A DNA stretch of 64,000 bases from NCBI RefSeq assembly GCF_000970045.1, contig NZ_CP009505.1:1116001-1180000 (forward strand), read 5' to 3'. Below the pieces are notes generated by a model that was not told where the DNA came from, did no database searches, and was given only the letters and a program-made list of their open reading frames with translations. The stretch's first letter is position 1; every line of letters begins with the position of its first letter. Below, in pieces: positions 37,569 to 46,756 of the stretch. This stretch comes from Methanosarcina sp. MTP4 (GTDB lineage: Archaea > Halobacteriota > Methanosarcinia > Methanosarcinales > Methanosarcinaceae). The position numbers and the translations under genes were made by a program.

Positions 37569-40484
37569 TTATGCTTTTTCCAAGATGGCCAGCACAGGCC
37601 TCTGGTTTTTATCTTCATATTCGCTGCTGCAGAAAGCGATGTAGTTTTCACTTTCCGTGCTGGCTTTGATCAGGAATCCCGTATTTTCGTATTCGCCGCC
37701 CACGTACTCTTTCACAAGTTCGGTTACGTCAAGTTCATGGTAGCTGTTGTCAGGGAAGTCACTTCCATTGATGGTTATCGTTGCGTAGGGAGTGCTGCCC
37801 TGGGAGGCATTATTCCGGTCATACCAGTCTCCTCCGGCATTCACCCAGGGGGTGTTAAGGTCCCTGCTGTTCCAGGTGACGTAGTCGGGGTTCCAGGCTT
37901 CCGGCCTGTAGATTTCGACAACTGTGTCCTCGGGCCTTTCTATTCCGGCCGGGTAGTACCAGAAGAGGGAAAGGGCTGCACTTTCGATACTTTCAGCATC
38001 GTCTAATTCACTTAAGTCGAACATGAAAAGGTCTCTGTACCCGCCGACTCCTTCCCGGCCTCCCAGGTCGAGATAACGGACGTCATTGAAGACCGTATCA
38101 GGGGTGCCTTCACGGAGGCGGCTGTCCTGAAGGTTGTTAAGGACGTGAACTACAGGTTCTGGTTTCAGTTCTACATCGAGTTTCGGGATGGATTCCGTTA
38201 TTCCGCAGTCACTGCTGTAGAAAGCGACGTAGTTTCCGCTTTCCGTGCGGGCTTTCATCAGGAATCCCGTATTCTCGTACTCGCCACCCACATACTCTTT
38301 CACAAGTTCGGTTACGTCAAGTTCATGGTAGCTGTTGTCAGGGAAGTCACTTCCATTGATGGTTATCGTTGCGTAGGGGGTACTGCCCTGGGAGGCATTA
38401 TTCCGGTCATACCAGTCTCCTCCGGCATTCACCCAGGGGGTGTTAAGGTCCCTGCTGTTCCAGGTGACGTAGTCGGGGTTCCAAGCCTCAGGCCTGTAAA
38501 TTTCGACAATTGTGTCCTCGGGTCTTTCTCTTCCATCCGGGCAGTACCAGAAGAGGGAAAGGGTCGCATTTTCGATCAGTTCGGCATCTTCGTATTCGCT
38601 TAAGTCGAACATGACAAGATCCCTGTACCCGCCGACTCCGTCTCTGCCTCCCAGGTCGAGATAACGGACGTCATTGTAAACCGTGTCAGGTGAGGCTTCA
38701 CGGAGGCGGGAATCCTGCACTCCCCAAAGTGGGATCTCAGGAGCGCCTTCTTCTACGATGACACTTGAATAGTCGTCATTAGAATATGCTTTGGGGGCAT
38801 CAATGGCATTGCGTCCGATGAGAATCTCATTTTTGATTAGAGATGTTCCTGTATTTTCAAGGGAAATTCCTACACTATCGGCTTTGATCTCATTATCCGT
38901 TATAGTGTGTTCCCCTCTTGCATTAATAACTCTAATTCCAGAAGATGCGGGGGAATTTATCCTGTTGCCATCGATTTGTACATCATTGCACCTGCTAAAT
39001 TCAAGGTGCCCTCTCAGGTTATTGTTACTTAAGGACACATTTTTGGCATAGCTTAATTTCATTGCCATTGTCAGTGGGTCTTCACATACGTTATTGGTGA
39101 TTTCAATGTTTTGCAGGTTGGAACTGCTTGAGCCGGATGCGTATATGATATACCCTGAATAATTCCTGAAAGTATTACTTTCAATTACGGCATTGAGTTC
39201 CGGCATGATATAGCCGCCGTTGTCAAACACATTGTTCCTTATTATGTTGCTTGTCGCGTGAGGAATAATGGAGATCCTATTCCCGTTGAAGTAATTGTTC
39301 TCAATCACGTGGTTGCCGGTGCTTAATGTAACCAGGGCATTCCCACAGCGATAAAATTTATTGTCTTTTACGATGCTGTCAGTTCTGGCGAGTTCTACAC
39401 CCTTTCTGGAATCGTAGAATTCATTGCCAATAACTCTGAAAATCGGAGATGAAGTCGGGTGTGAGTTTACAGCTTCGTCAGCACAATCTCTGAAAATATT
39501 GTCCAGAACATCTACATGCCGGGTAAAGCCGTCAGTTGTAACTCCTCCCCTGCTGGACACGACAGCAATGTAGTGCCTGCCTTTTTCAAGGAAAGAGTTG
39601 TTTTTTATTACGATATTGTCACAGGCATTTGTTATGGCAATTCCATACCCTGTCCCGTCTTTGAATATCCTTTTAAAGGTGCTGTTTTCTACAGTACAGT
39701 CCAAACAATCAAATAAACTGATCGCACGGGTGCCAAAATCTTCAATTCCACAATTTGAGAACGTAACGTTCTTCGTGGCATAGAAATAGATTGCAGTAGA
39801 ACTGGTGCCCATTCCTTTGCCTACAAAATCAATGTTTTCAAACCTGATGTTTTCAAGCATTGAGATTTCTCGGACCTTGGCATTCCTGGATGTGGTATAG
39901 CTATCGTAGAGGGGGCTGTCAATTGTGACCGTTGAACCGTCGATGGCAACTATTTTTGCCAGCTCGCCGTTTTTATAGCTTCTTCCTTCATAGGAAACTG
40001 TGAAATCGTCTGAAATTTTTATATAGTTCCCAACATTCAAGCCAGAAACACTGGACAACTTAATCTGTGTAGTCCCTGAGTTGGCGTTACTTGCCACCGG
40101 GATTGTTGAAGAGGAATAGCCACCGGTACCGGTAGTAAATCCCGGGGAGCTAATGCAGTCAAATACCACTCCTTCTTCTCCGATGAAGGTTATATCTGAT
40201 TTTAAACGAAGTGTGCGGTCGATATTATATTCGCCTTTCTGGAAGGAGATGACACCGCTATCGATTGCCTTCATAGCCGCTTCAATAGCGTCTGCATCGT
40301 CTGAACCTTTATATACAACAGTACCATCTTCGTTTGTTACCGTAACAGTTCCACTAACTTTGGATACTTGAACATTTGCTAAATCACCTGATGCTGCTAA
40401 TGCTGCTGAGCTTGTAGCAAGCAGCATTAAAAAGCAAATTGAAATCGAAATCAGCTTTCGGGTTCCTGGCTTCAGTTTTAACAT
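37569..40484 (-). CDS. Secreted disaggregatase-like beta-helix protein with two C-terminal repeats
   Basis: 971 residues. AGGTGAT lies 5 bases before the ATG at 40484. A signal peptide (MLKLKPGTRKLISIS, hydrophobic core, then AALAA) is followed by a parallel beta-helix to about 580. Two repeats of about 185 residues follow (about 590-770 and 785-971), each beginning LQDSRLREG or VQDSRLREA and holding RYLDLGGR..VGGYRDL. A linker KLDVELKPEPVV joins them. Its N-terminal 450 residues are almost identical to those of the 1190-residue neighbour. Secretion and the disaggregatase relationship suggest action on the cell matrix. Confidence 0.9.
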   Translation of the reverse strand: MLKLKPGTRKLISISICFLMLLATSSAALAASGDLANVQVSKVSGTVTVTNEDGTVVYKGSDDADAIEAAMKAIDSGVISFQKGEYNIDRTLRLKSDITFIGEEGVVFDCISSPGFTTGTGGYSSSTIPVASNANSGTTQIKLSSVSGLNVGNYIKISDDFTVSYEGRSYKNGELAKIVAIDGSTVTIDSPLYDSYTTSRNAKVREISMLENIRFENIDFVGKGMGTSSTAIYFYATKNVTFSNCGIEDFGTRAISLFDCLDCTVENSTFKRIFKDGTGYGIAITNACDNIVIKNNSFLEKGRHYIAVVSSRGGVTTDGFTRHVDVLDNIFRDCADEAVNSHPTSSPIFRVIGNEFYDSRKGVELARTDSIVKDNKFYRCGNALVTLSTGNHVIENNYFNGNRISIIPHATSNIIRNNVFDNGGYIMPELNAVIESNTFRNYSGYIIYASGSSSSNLQNIEITNNVCEDPLTMAMKLSYAKNVSLSNNNLRGHLEFSRCNDVQIDGNRINSPASSGIRVINARGEHTITDNEIKADSVGISLENTGTSLIKNEILIGRNAIDAPKAYSNDDYSSVIVEEGAPEIPLWGVQDSRLREASPDTVYNDVRYLDLGGRDGVGGYRDLVMFDLSEYEDAELIENATLSLFWYCPDGRERPEDTIVEIYRPEAWNPDYVTWNSRDLNTPWVNAGGDWYDRNNASQGSTPYATITINGSDFPDNSYHELDVTELVKEYVGGEYENTGFLMKARTESGNYVAFYSSDCGITESIPKLDVELKPEPVVHVLNNLQDSRLREGTPDTVFNDVRYLDLGGREGVGGYRDLFMFDLSELDDAESIESAALSLFWYYPAGIERPEDTVVEIYRPEAWNPDYVTWNSRDLNTPWVNAGGDWYDRNNASQGSTPYATITINGSDFPDNSYHELDVTELVKEYVGGEYENTGFLIKASTESENYIAFCSSEYEDKNQRPVLAILEKA

Positions 40485-41075
40485 TTTATCACCTTGGGTT
40501 GGACTATCTAGGGATTTTTGGATCTAAAGTAGACCGATTCTTAGAGGGTATTTTCACAATTTCACGTGAGATTGGAAAACTCCCTGGGAATTGATTGTAA
40601 TATTTTTCCGACTCTCGCTCTACCCTCATTTATGCGGGGAACAGCACATTCAGAGAGCGTTCGCTCCTGGTTCATTTACTCTTCAAAATTGCGAATAACG
40701 CAGAAAGTTCGGAAATGAAGCCGAAGCTTCTGTTTTTGTAGTTAGAATATGTTATGAATTATAGGACAATTATATTCCCTTTTAGTTCAACACCTCCTGT
40801 CTGATGAATCCGGGCCTTTAGCCTGGTCAATTCATCAAATGAAGTTCCAATTAATTTTTAGTTATATTTCCTGAGTCAACTTTGAACATTTACACAAGTT
40901 TATTATAAAATATTTTTGGTATTATGTTAAAATTTTTTATAGATATCCAATATATTTTTGTAAGATTTATATTCTTCCCGGAAAAACGAAGAAAGAGGGC
41001 TAAAATCCAGCATGTAAGTAGGCATAAGGAACCATAGGAAAAAGAGGGAAAGTAAAATTGATAAAAGTAGATCCG
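40485..41075 (-). promoter_or_regulatory. Conserved leader/promoter block of the 971-residue gene
   Basis: The same landmark order as the block before the 776-residue gene is present: the TTGGACTATCTAGG element next to the ribosome binding site, GCGGGGAACAGCAC, the AGAGAGCGTTCGCTC inverted repeat, CACCTCCTGTCTGATGAATC, and TATTATAAAATATTTTTGGT at about 40901-40920. Sequence identity with the block before the 1190-residue gene is clearly lower than between the two coding regions. Confidence 0.55.
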
Positions 41076-41291
41076 GACGAATATAAATAAGAAATTCAGG
41101 CAGAATTTCTTAGCTGGGAAAATTGTAGAAAATTATTCCCTGGATACGGAATCAAAAACTATCGGCAAAGCTCCTTTTCAGGTATATTTCAGTAATGTCA
41201 CCCATGTGGAGTTGTCAGGTCTTAACAAATGCTGCCAAAAACGGTTATACTCAAAAAATGCTGCCAAAAACTATTAAAATTAAAAAAATTT

Positions 41292-41324
41292 CCTGCGCAG
41301 AAAGGATTTTTCCTTCTGCGCGGG
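41292..41324 (-). terminator. Terminator hairpin of the 1190-residue beta-helix gene
   Basis: CCTGCGCAGAAGG-type stem (CCTGCGCAGAAAGG with CCTTCTGCGCGGG) followed on the minus strand by AAATTTTTTT. It lies 39 bases after the stop. A short duplication of ATGCTGCCAAAAAC just beyond it (41229-41275) is private to this copy. Confidence 0.78.
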
Positions 41325-41363
41325 TATTTTAAGCTTTTTTACGAACCCGATACTGAGGAAAAC

Positions 41364-44300
41364 TTATGCTTTTTCCGATACAGTCATCACAGGTTTCTGG
41401 TTTTCGTCTTCATAGTCGCTGCTGCAGAAGGCGATGTAGTTTCCGCTTTCTGTGCGGGCTTTGACCAGGAATCCCGTATTTTCGTATTCGCCGCTTACGT
41501 ACGCTTTCACAAGTTCGGTTACATCAAACTCATGGTAGCTGTTGTCTGGGAAGTCACTTCCCTTAATGGTTATTGTTGCGTACGGGGTGCTGCCCTGAGA
41601 GACATCATTCAGATCATACCAGTCTCCGCCGGCATTCACCCAGGGGGTGTTAAGGTCCCTGCTGTTCCAGGTGGCGTAGTCGGGGTTCCAGGCTTCCGGC
41701 CTGTAGATTTCGACAATTGTGTCTTCGGGCCTTTCTATTCCGGCCGGGTAGTACCAGAAAAGGGAGATGGCCGCACTTTCGATACTTTCAGCATCGTCTA
41801 ATTCACTTAAGTCGAACAGGACTAGGTCTCTGTACCCGCCGACTCCGTCCCTGCCTCCAAGGTCAAGATAACGGACGTCATTGTATACTCTGTCAGGAGA
41901 GCCCTCACGAAGCCGGCTGTCCTGAAGGTTGTTAAGGACGTGAACTACAGGTTCTGGTTTCAGTTCTACATCGAGTTTCGGGATGGATTCCGTTATTCCG
42001 CAGTCACTGCTGTAGAAAGCCATGTAGTTTCCGCTTTCCGTGCGGGCTTTTATCAGGAATCCCGTATTCTCGTACTCGCCGCTCACGTACTCTTTCACAA
42101 GTTCGGTTACGTCAAGTTCATGGTAGCTGTTGTCAGGAACATCACTGCCCTTGATGGTAATCGTTGCGTAGGGGATACTGCCCTGGGAGGCATTATTCTG
42201 GTCATACCAGTCTCCGCCGGCATTCGCCCAGGGAGTGTTAAGGTCCCTGCTGTTCCAGGTGACATAGTCGGGGTTCCAGGCTTCAGGCCTGTATATTTCG
42301 ACAACTGTGTCCTCGGGCCTTTCTATTGCTTCAGGGTAGTACCAGAAGAGGGAAAGGGTAGCATTCTCGATACTTTCAGCATTGTCCAATTCACTTAAGT
42401 TGAACAGGACCAGGTCTCTGTACCCGCCGACTCCGTCTCTGCCTCCAAGGTCGATATAACGAACGTCATTGTATACCGTGTCAGGAGAGCCTTCACGGAG
42501 GCGGTTGTCCTGAAGGTTGCTCAGGACGAGAGCTTCATCAGGTGTATCTCCAGACTCAGGTGTATCTCCAGACTCGGGTTTCAGTTCTACATCGAGTTTC
42601 GGGGTGGATTCCGTTATTCCGCAGTCACTGCTGTAGAAAGCGACGTAGTTTCCGCTTTCCGTGCGGGCTTTTATCAGGAATCCCGTATTCTCGTACTCGC
42701 CGCTCACGTACTCTTTCACAAGTTCGGTTACGTCAAGTTCATGGTAGCTGTTGTCAGGAACATCACTGCCCTTGATGGTAATCGTTGCGTAGGGGATACT
42801 GCCCTGGGAGGCATTATTCCGGTCATACCAGTCTCCGCCGGCATTCGCCCAGGGAGTGTTAAGGTCCCTGCTGTTCCAGGTCACGTAGTAGGGGTTCCAG
42901 GCTTCAGGCCTGTAAATTTCGACAATTGTGTCCTCGGACCTTTCCGCTCCTTCGGGGTAGTACCAGAAAAGGGAAAGGGTCGCATTTTCGATCAGCTCGG
43001 CATCTTCGTATTCGCTTAAGTCGAAAATGACAAGGTCTCTGTATGCGCCGACTTCGTCTCTGCCTCCAAGGTCGAGATAACTAACGTCATTGTATACCGT
43101 GTCAGGAGAGCCTTCACGAAGGCGGGAATCCTGTACTCCTACCAGAGTTGTCGGAGTGTCCGAAGCCCCTGGTGTAGAATCTCCGATTTCAGGAGTTCCT
43201 CCTTCTACGATGACATTTGAATAGTCGTCATTAGAATATGCTTTAGGGGCATCGACGGCGTTACGCGCGATGAGAATCTTTTCATTAATCAATGATGTGC
43301 CGGTGTTTTCAAGGGAAATTCCTACACTGTCAGCTTTAAACTCATTATCTGTTATTGTGTAGGGACCCTTTGCATCAATAACCCTGACCCCAGAAGAGGC
43401 AGGAGAGTTTATCCTGTTGCCGTCGATTTCTACATTGTCACAGGCTCTAAATTCAGGATACCCTCTCAGGTCATTGTTATACAATTTAACATTTTTAGCA
43501 TAGCTTAATTTCATTGCCAGTGTAAGGGGGTCTTCACACAGGTTGTTTGAAATTTCAATGTTTTGCAGGTAGGAACTGCTTGAGCCGGATGCGTATATGA
43601 TATACCCTGAATAATTCCTGAAAGTATTACTTTCAATTACGGCATTGAGTTCCGGCATGATATAGCCGCCGTTGTCAAACACATTGTTCCTTATTATGTT
43701 GCTTGTCGCGTGAGGAATAATGGAGATCCTATTCCCGTTGAAGTAATTGTTCTCAATCACGTGGTTGCCGGTGCTTAATGTAACCAGGGCATTCCCACAG
43801 CGATAAAATTTATTGTCTTTTACGATGCTGTCAGTTCTGGCGAGTTCTACACCCTTTCTGGAATCGTAGAATTCATTGCCAATAACTCTGAAAATCGGAG
43901 ATGAAGTCGGGTGTGAGTTTACAGCTTCGTCGGCGCAATCTCTGAAAATATTGTCCAGAACATCTACATGCCGGGTAAAGCCGTCAGTTGTGACTCCTCC
44001 CCTGCTGGACACGACAGCAATGTAGTGCCTGCCTTTTTCAAGGAAAGAGTTGTTTTTTATTACGATATTGTCACAGGCATTTGTTATGGCAATTCCATAC
44101 CCTGTCCCGTCTTTGAATATCCTTTTAAAGGTGCTGTTTTCTACAGTACAGTCTAAACAATCAAATAAACTGATCGCACGGGTGCCAAAATCTTCAATTC
44201 CACAATTTGAGAACGTAACGTTCTTCGTTGCATAGAAATAGATTGCAGTAGAACTGGTGTCCATTCCTTTCCCTACAAAATCAATGTTTTCAAACCTGAT

Positions 44301-44936
44301 GTTTTCAAGCATTGAGATTTCTCGGACCTTGGCATTCCTGGATGTGGTATAGCTATCGTAGAGGGGGCTGTCAATTGTGACCGTTGAACCGTCGATGGCA
44401 ACTATCTTTGCCAGTTCGCCGTTTTTGTAAGCGTTCCCTTCATAGGAAACTGTGAAATCGTCTGAAATTTTTATATAGTTCCCAACATTCAAGCCAGAAA
44501 CACTGGACAACTTAATCTGTGTAGTCCCTGAGTTGGCATTACTTGCCACTGGTATTGTTAAAGAAGAATAGCCACCGGTACCGGTAGTAAATCCCGGGGA
44601 GCTAATGCAGTCAAATACTACTCCTTCTTCTCCGATGAAGGTTATATCTGATTTTAAACGAAGTGTACGGTCGATATTATATTCGCCTTTCTGGAAGGAG
44701 ATGACACCGCTATCGATTGCCTTCATAGCCGCTTCAATAGCGTCTGCATCGTCTGAACCTTTATATACAACAGTACCATCTTCGTTTGTTACCGTAACAG
44801 TTCCACTAACTTTGGATACTTGAACATTTGCTAAATCACCTGATGCTGCTAATGCTGCTGAGCTTGTAGCAAGCAGCATTAAAAAGCAAATTGAAATCGA
44901 AATCAGCTTTCGGGTTCCTAGCTTCAGTTTTAGCAT
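41364..44936 (-). CDS. Secreted disaggregatase-like beta-helix protein with three C-terminal repeats
   Basis: 1190 residues from the ATG at 44936 with AGGTGAT upstream. Signal peptide, then parallel beta-helix to about 585. Three repeats follow at about 605-790, 815-985 and 1000-1190, each with the DxRLREGSPD opening and the NTGFLxKARTESGNY closing. The first linker carries a duplicated SGDTPESGDTP. The protein is an expanded version of the 971-residue neighbour. The repeats are likely carbohydrate-binding or cell-wall-binding modules, by analogy with the disaggregatase-related repeat family. The function of each repeat is not proven. Confidence 0.9.
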   Translation of the reverse strand: MLKLKLGTRKLISISICFLMLLATSSAALAASGDLANVQVSKVSGTVTVTNEDGTVVYKGSDDADAIEAAMKAIDSGVISFQKGEYNIDRTLRLKSDITFIGEEGVVFDCISSPGFTTGTGGYSSLTIPVASNANSGTTQIKLSSVSGLNVGNYIKISDDFTVSYEGNAYKNGELAKIVAIDGSTVTIDSPLYDSYTTSRNAKVREISMLENIRFENIDFVGKGMDTSSTAIYFYATKNVTFSNCGIEDFGTRAISLFDCLDCTVENSTFKRIFKDGTGYGIAITNACDNIVIKNNSFLEKGRHYIAVVSSRGGVTTDGFTRHVDVLDNIFRDCADEAVNSHPTSSPIFRVIGNEFYDSRKGVELARTDSIVKDNKFYRCGNALVTLSTGNHVIENNYFNGNRISIIPHATSNIIRNNVFDNGGYIMPELNAVIESNTFRNYSGYIIYASGSSSSYLQNIEISNNLCEDPLTLAMKLSYAKNVKLYNNDLRGYPEFRACDNVEIDGNRINSPASSGVRVIDAKGPYTITDNEFKADSVGISLENTGTSLINEKILIARNAVDAPKAYSNDDYSNVIVEGGTPEIGDSTPGASDTPTTLVGVQDSRLREGSPDTVYNDVSYLDLGGRDEVGAYRDLVIFDLSEYEDAELIENATLSLFWYYPEGAERSEDTIVEIYRPEAWNPYYVTWNSRDLNTPWANAGGDWYDRNNASQGSIPYATITIKGSDVPDNSYHELDVTELVKEYVSGEYENTGFLIKARTESGNYVAFYSSDCGITESTPKLDVELKPESGDTPESGDTPDEALVLSNLQDNRLREGSPDTVYNDVRYIDLGGRDGVGGYRDLVLFNLSELDNAESIENATLSLFWYYPEAIERPEDTVVEIYRPEAWNPDYVTWNSRDLNTPWANAGGDWYDQNNASQGSIPYATITIKGSDVPDNSYHELDVTELVKEYVSGEYENTGFLIKARTESGNYMAFYSSDCGITESIPKLDVELKPEPVVHVLNNLQDSRLREGSPDRVYNDVRYLDLGGRDGVGGYRDLVLFDLSELDDAESIESAAISLFWYYPAGIERPEDTIVEIYRPEAWNPDYATWNSRDLNTPWVNAGGDWYDLNDVSQGSTPYATITIKGSDFPDNSYHEFDVTELVKAYVSGEYENTGFLVKARTESGNYIAFCSSDYEDENQKPVMTVSEKA

Positions 44937-45480
44937 TTTATCACCTTGGGTTGGACTATCTAGGAATTTTTTAATCTAAAGTCTTCTGATCCTCAGGGAG
45001 TGTTTTCCATAATATTCCCATGAGTTCTGAAAATTCCCTATGAATTGATTGTAATATTTTTCCGACTCTTTCCCTGTCCTCTATTATGCGGGGAACAGCA
45101 CTTTTAGAGGGCATTCGCTCTTAGTACATTCACTCTTCAAAAATGCGAATCACGCAGAAAGATCAGAAATGAAGCTGAAGCTTCTGTTTTTTGTAATTAA
45201 AATCTGTTATGAATTAAATGAAAGTTATATTCAATTTTAGTTTAAAACCTCCTTTTTGACGAATTCAGGCTTTAAGCCAGGCCAACTCTTTGAATAAATT
45301 TTTATCAATCCTTTTGTTAAATTTCCTGAGTTGACTTTGATCGTTTATGTCATCCTATTATAAAATATTTCTGGTATTATTTTAAATTTTTTTATGTATT
45401 TAGGAAGTATTTTTGAAAGTAAACATATTTGTTATTATTTTAAATTTTTTATGAACTTGGGGAGTATTTTAGAAATTCTG
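44937..45480 (-). promoter_or_regulatory. Conserved leader/promoter block of the 1190-residue gene
   Basis: Keeps the landmarks of the other two blocks (TTGGACTATCTAGG, GCGGGGAACAGCAC, AGAGGGCATTCGCTC, AAACCTCCTTTTTGACG) and an AT block at about 45353-45380 (TATTATAAAATATTTCTGG). A partial tandem copy of the outer part (TTATTATTTTAAATTTTTTA, then GGAGTATTTT) occurs at about 45370-45425 and 45430-45475, specific to this gene. Confidence 0.5.
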
Positions 45481-45933
45481 GAAGCCAGAATAAATTAAAT
45501 TCCCGCACTTAAAATGTCCGATACCTGTATTTGGGAATAAAAAATATTTCATAAATGTGAATCACGGAACCAGGATTTACAGGCCTTCTGAGGTTGAAGG
45601 TTTTGAGGGAAAGCAGGTCTCTGCCCCGTCTTCAATAGCTGCCCTGACAACTGAAACTCGCAGTGAACTCAAGTAATAACCTGAATTACATGTGTAAATT
45701 ATCCGGAGAGTACGTTTTTTTCACAAATTTGAAGCCGTCTTCTATTATGGATCTTAAAGGTCTGATGTCTTTCCATACGCTGTCCGGTTCTTTAAATTTT
45801 GCACTAACTTTCTCGTGGACCCTCAGATTTTAAGTTTGTAGATGAATGCAGCCGATACCCTCTTCAGATATGTTTTGCTATTAAAAAGTAGAACTTATCC
45901 TGGTGTCGCGTCAATCGCCAGGCATTGAATTGC

Positions 45934-46013
45934 TATGAACAAGTATGAACGATTATGAATGATTATGAACGGTTACGAATGATTGTGGTTGAGTATGAAC
46001 GACTATGAATAAT
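45934..46013. repeat. Eight tandem 10-bp units
   Basis: Variants of TATGAACGAT start every 10 bases from 45934 to 46004; the sixth unit is the most diverged. The array is in the spacer between the beta-helix and kinase clusters. The rest of 45480-46150 shows no gene; an ACAGGCA-TATG-TGCCTGT hairpin sits at 46123-46140. Confidence 0.8.
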
Positions 46014-46151
46014 TGCGATCTATTTTATTCGGCGGTATTCGGTTGGCAAGACACCAGGGGATTGTCGGGTTTAAAGTGTGTTCCTGGATTTAAAGGATGT
46101 TCTGCTCTCAAAAGTAGATTTCACAGGCATATGTGCCTGTTTTCATCCTTA

Positions 46152-46213
46152 CTTTTATTTCATCTGAATACTCCGTACCTTGCAGCGGAGTGTGCCAGAA
46201 CAACTTTTATTTT
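46152..46213. repeat. Double-hairpin dispersed element, copy 2
   Basis: Same order as the copy at 31544: TTTTATTTCA, first stem CTCCG (46171-46175) with CGGAG (46186-46190), TTGCAG loop part, then a weaker second stem and CAACTTTTATTTT. Relative to copy 1, one pair of the first stem changed from C-G to T-A on both sides, supporting a folded RNA or DNA form. It lies 58 bases beyond the response-regulator stop. Confidence 0.7.
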
Positions 46214-46270
46214 CCTGCCGCATTAATTCTTTTTCACTTAATCCCTGATTATTCCATTCAACGTTTTGTC

Positions 46271-46696
46271 TTAAACGCTTTCTTTTTCTTCTTTTTCACC
46301 TTCCCCTTCTTCTCCCTTTTCCGCACGGTGTTTATGGAGAGCCATCTCTATATTGCTGTGCAGGTCTTCTTCCTTGAAAGGCTTTGAGATATAGCCTGCA
46401 GGTTCGGTCATTTTGGCCCTTTCCAGGGTTTCGCTGTCCGTGTAGGCGGTAAGGTAGATTACGGGTATCCCAAAGCGGGCTTTGATCTCCCTTGCTGCTT
46501 CGATCCCGTCCATTTCTCCTTTTAACATGATGTCCATCAAAACCAGGTCAGCACCTGTAAGCTCCGCCTTCCGGATTGCTTCCTCCCCTGAAGCTGCGGT
46601 GCTTGGGACGGTATACCCAAGATTCTTTAACTTGTTTCTGATATTCAGGGCTACTATGTTCTGGTCTTCAACAACCAGAATCTTTGCTTTTCCCAT
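46271..46696 (-). CDS. Single-domain response regulator (receiver only), copy 1
   Basis: 141 residues from the ATG at 46696, which has GGGGGTAA 7 bases before it; an in-frame ATG at 46720 is less well placed. The receiver fold has an acidic ED pair in [12 protein letters not shown], the phospho-acceptor Asp in VLMDIM, the switch Thr in LTAYTD and the Lys in ISKPF. There is no output domain, so it should act through protein contact or as a phosphate relay. The tail is Glu/Lys-rich. It is about 88% identical to the regulator at 52717. It lies 60 bases behind the 811-residue kinase gene and is probably co-transcribed with it. Confidence 0.93.
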   Translation of the reverse strand: MGKAKILVVEDQNIVALNIRNKLKNLGYTVPSTAASGEEAIRKAELTGADLVLMDIMLKGEMDGIEAAREIKARFGIPVIYLTAYTDSETLERAKMTEPAGYISKPFKEEDLHSNIEMALHKHRAEKGEEGEGEKEEKESV

Positions 46697-46756
46697 TTTG
46701 TTACCCCCGTTTTCTTCCATTGCTGTTAGCTTTGAATCGGTTAATTGCCATTTTGG

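Noticed and set aside
37737-44823. Repeated plus-strand frames opposite the beta-helix genes (for example 38145-38603, 41940-42398, 42741-43019)
   Set aside because: They recur only because the C-terminal repeats on the minus strand recur. The minus-strand frames have signal peptides, ribosome binding sites and family motifs.
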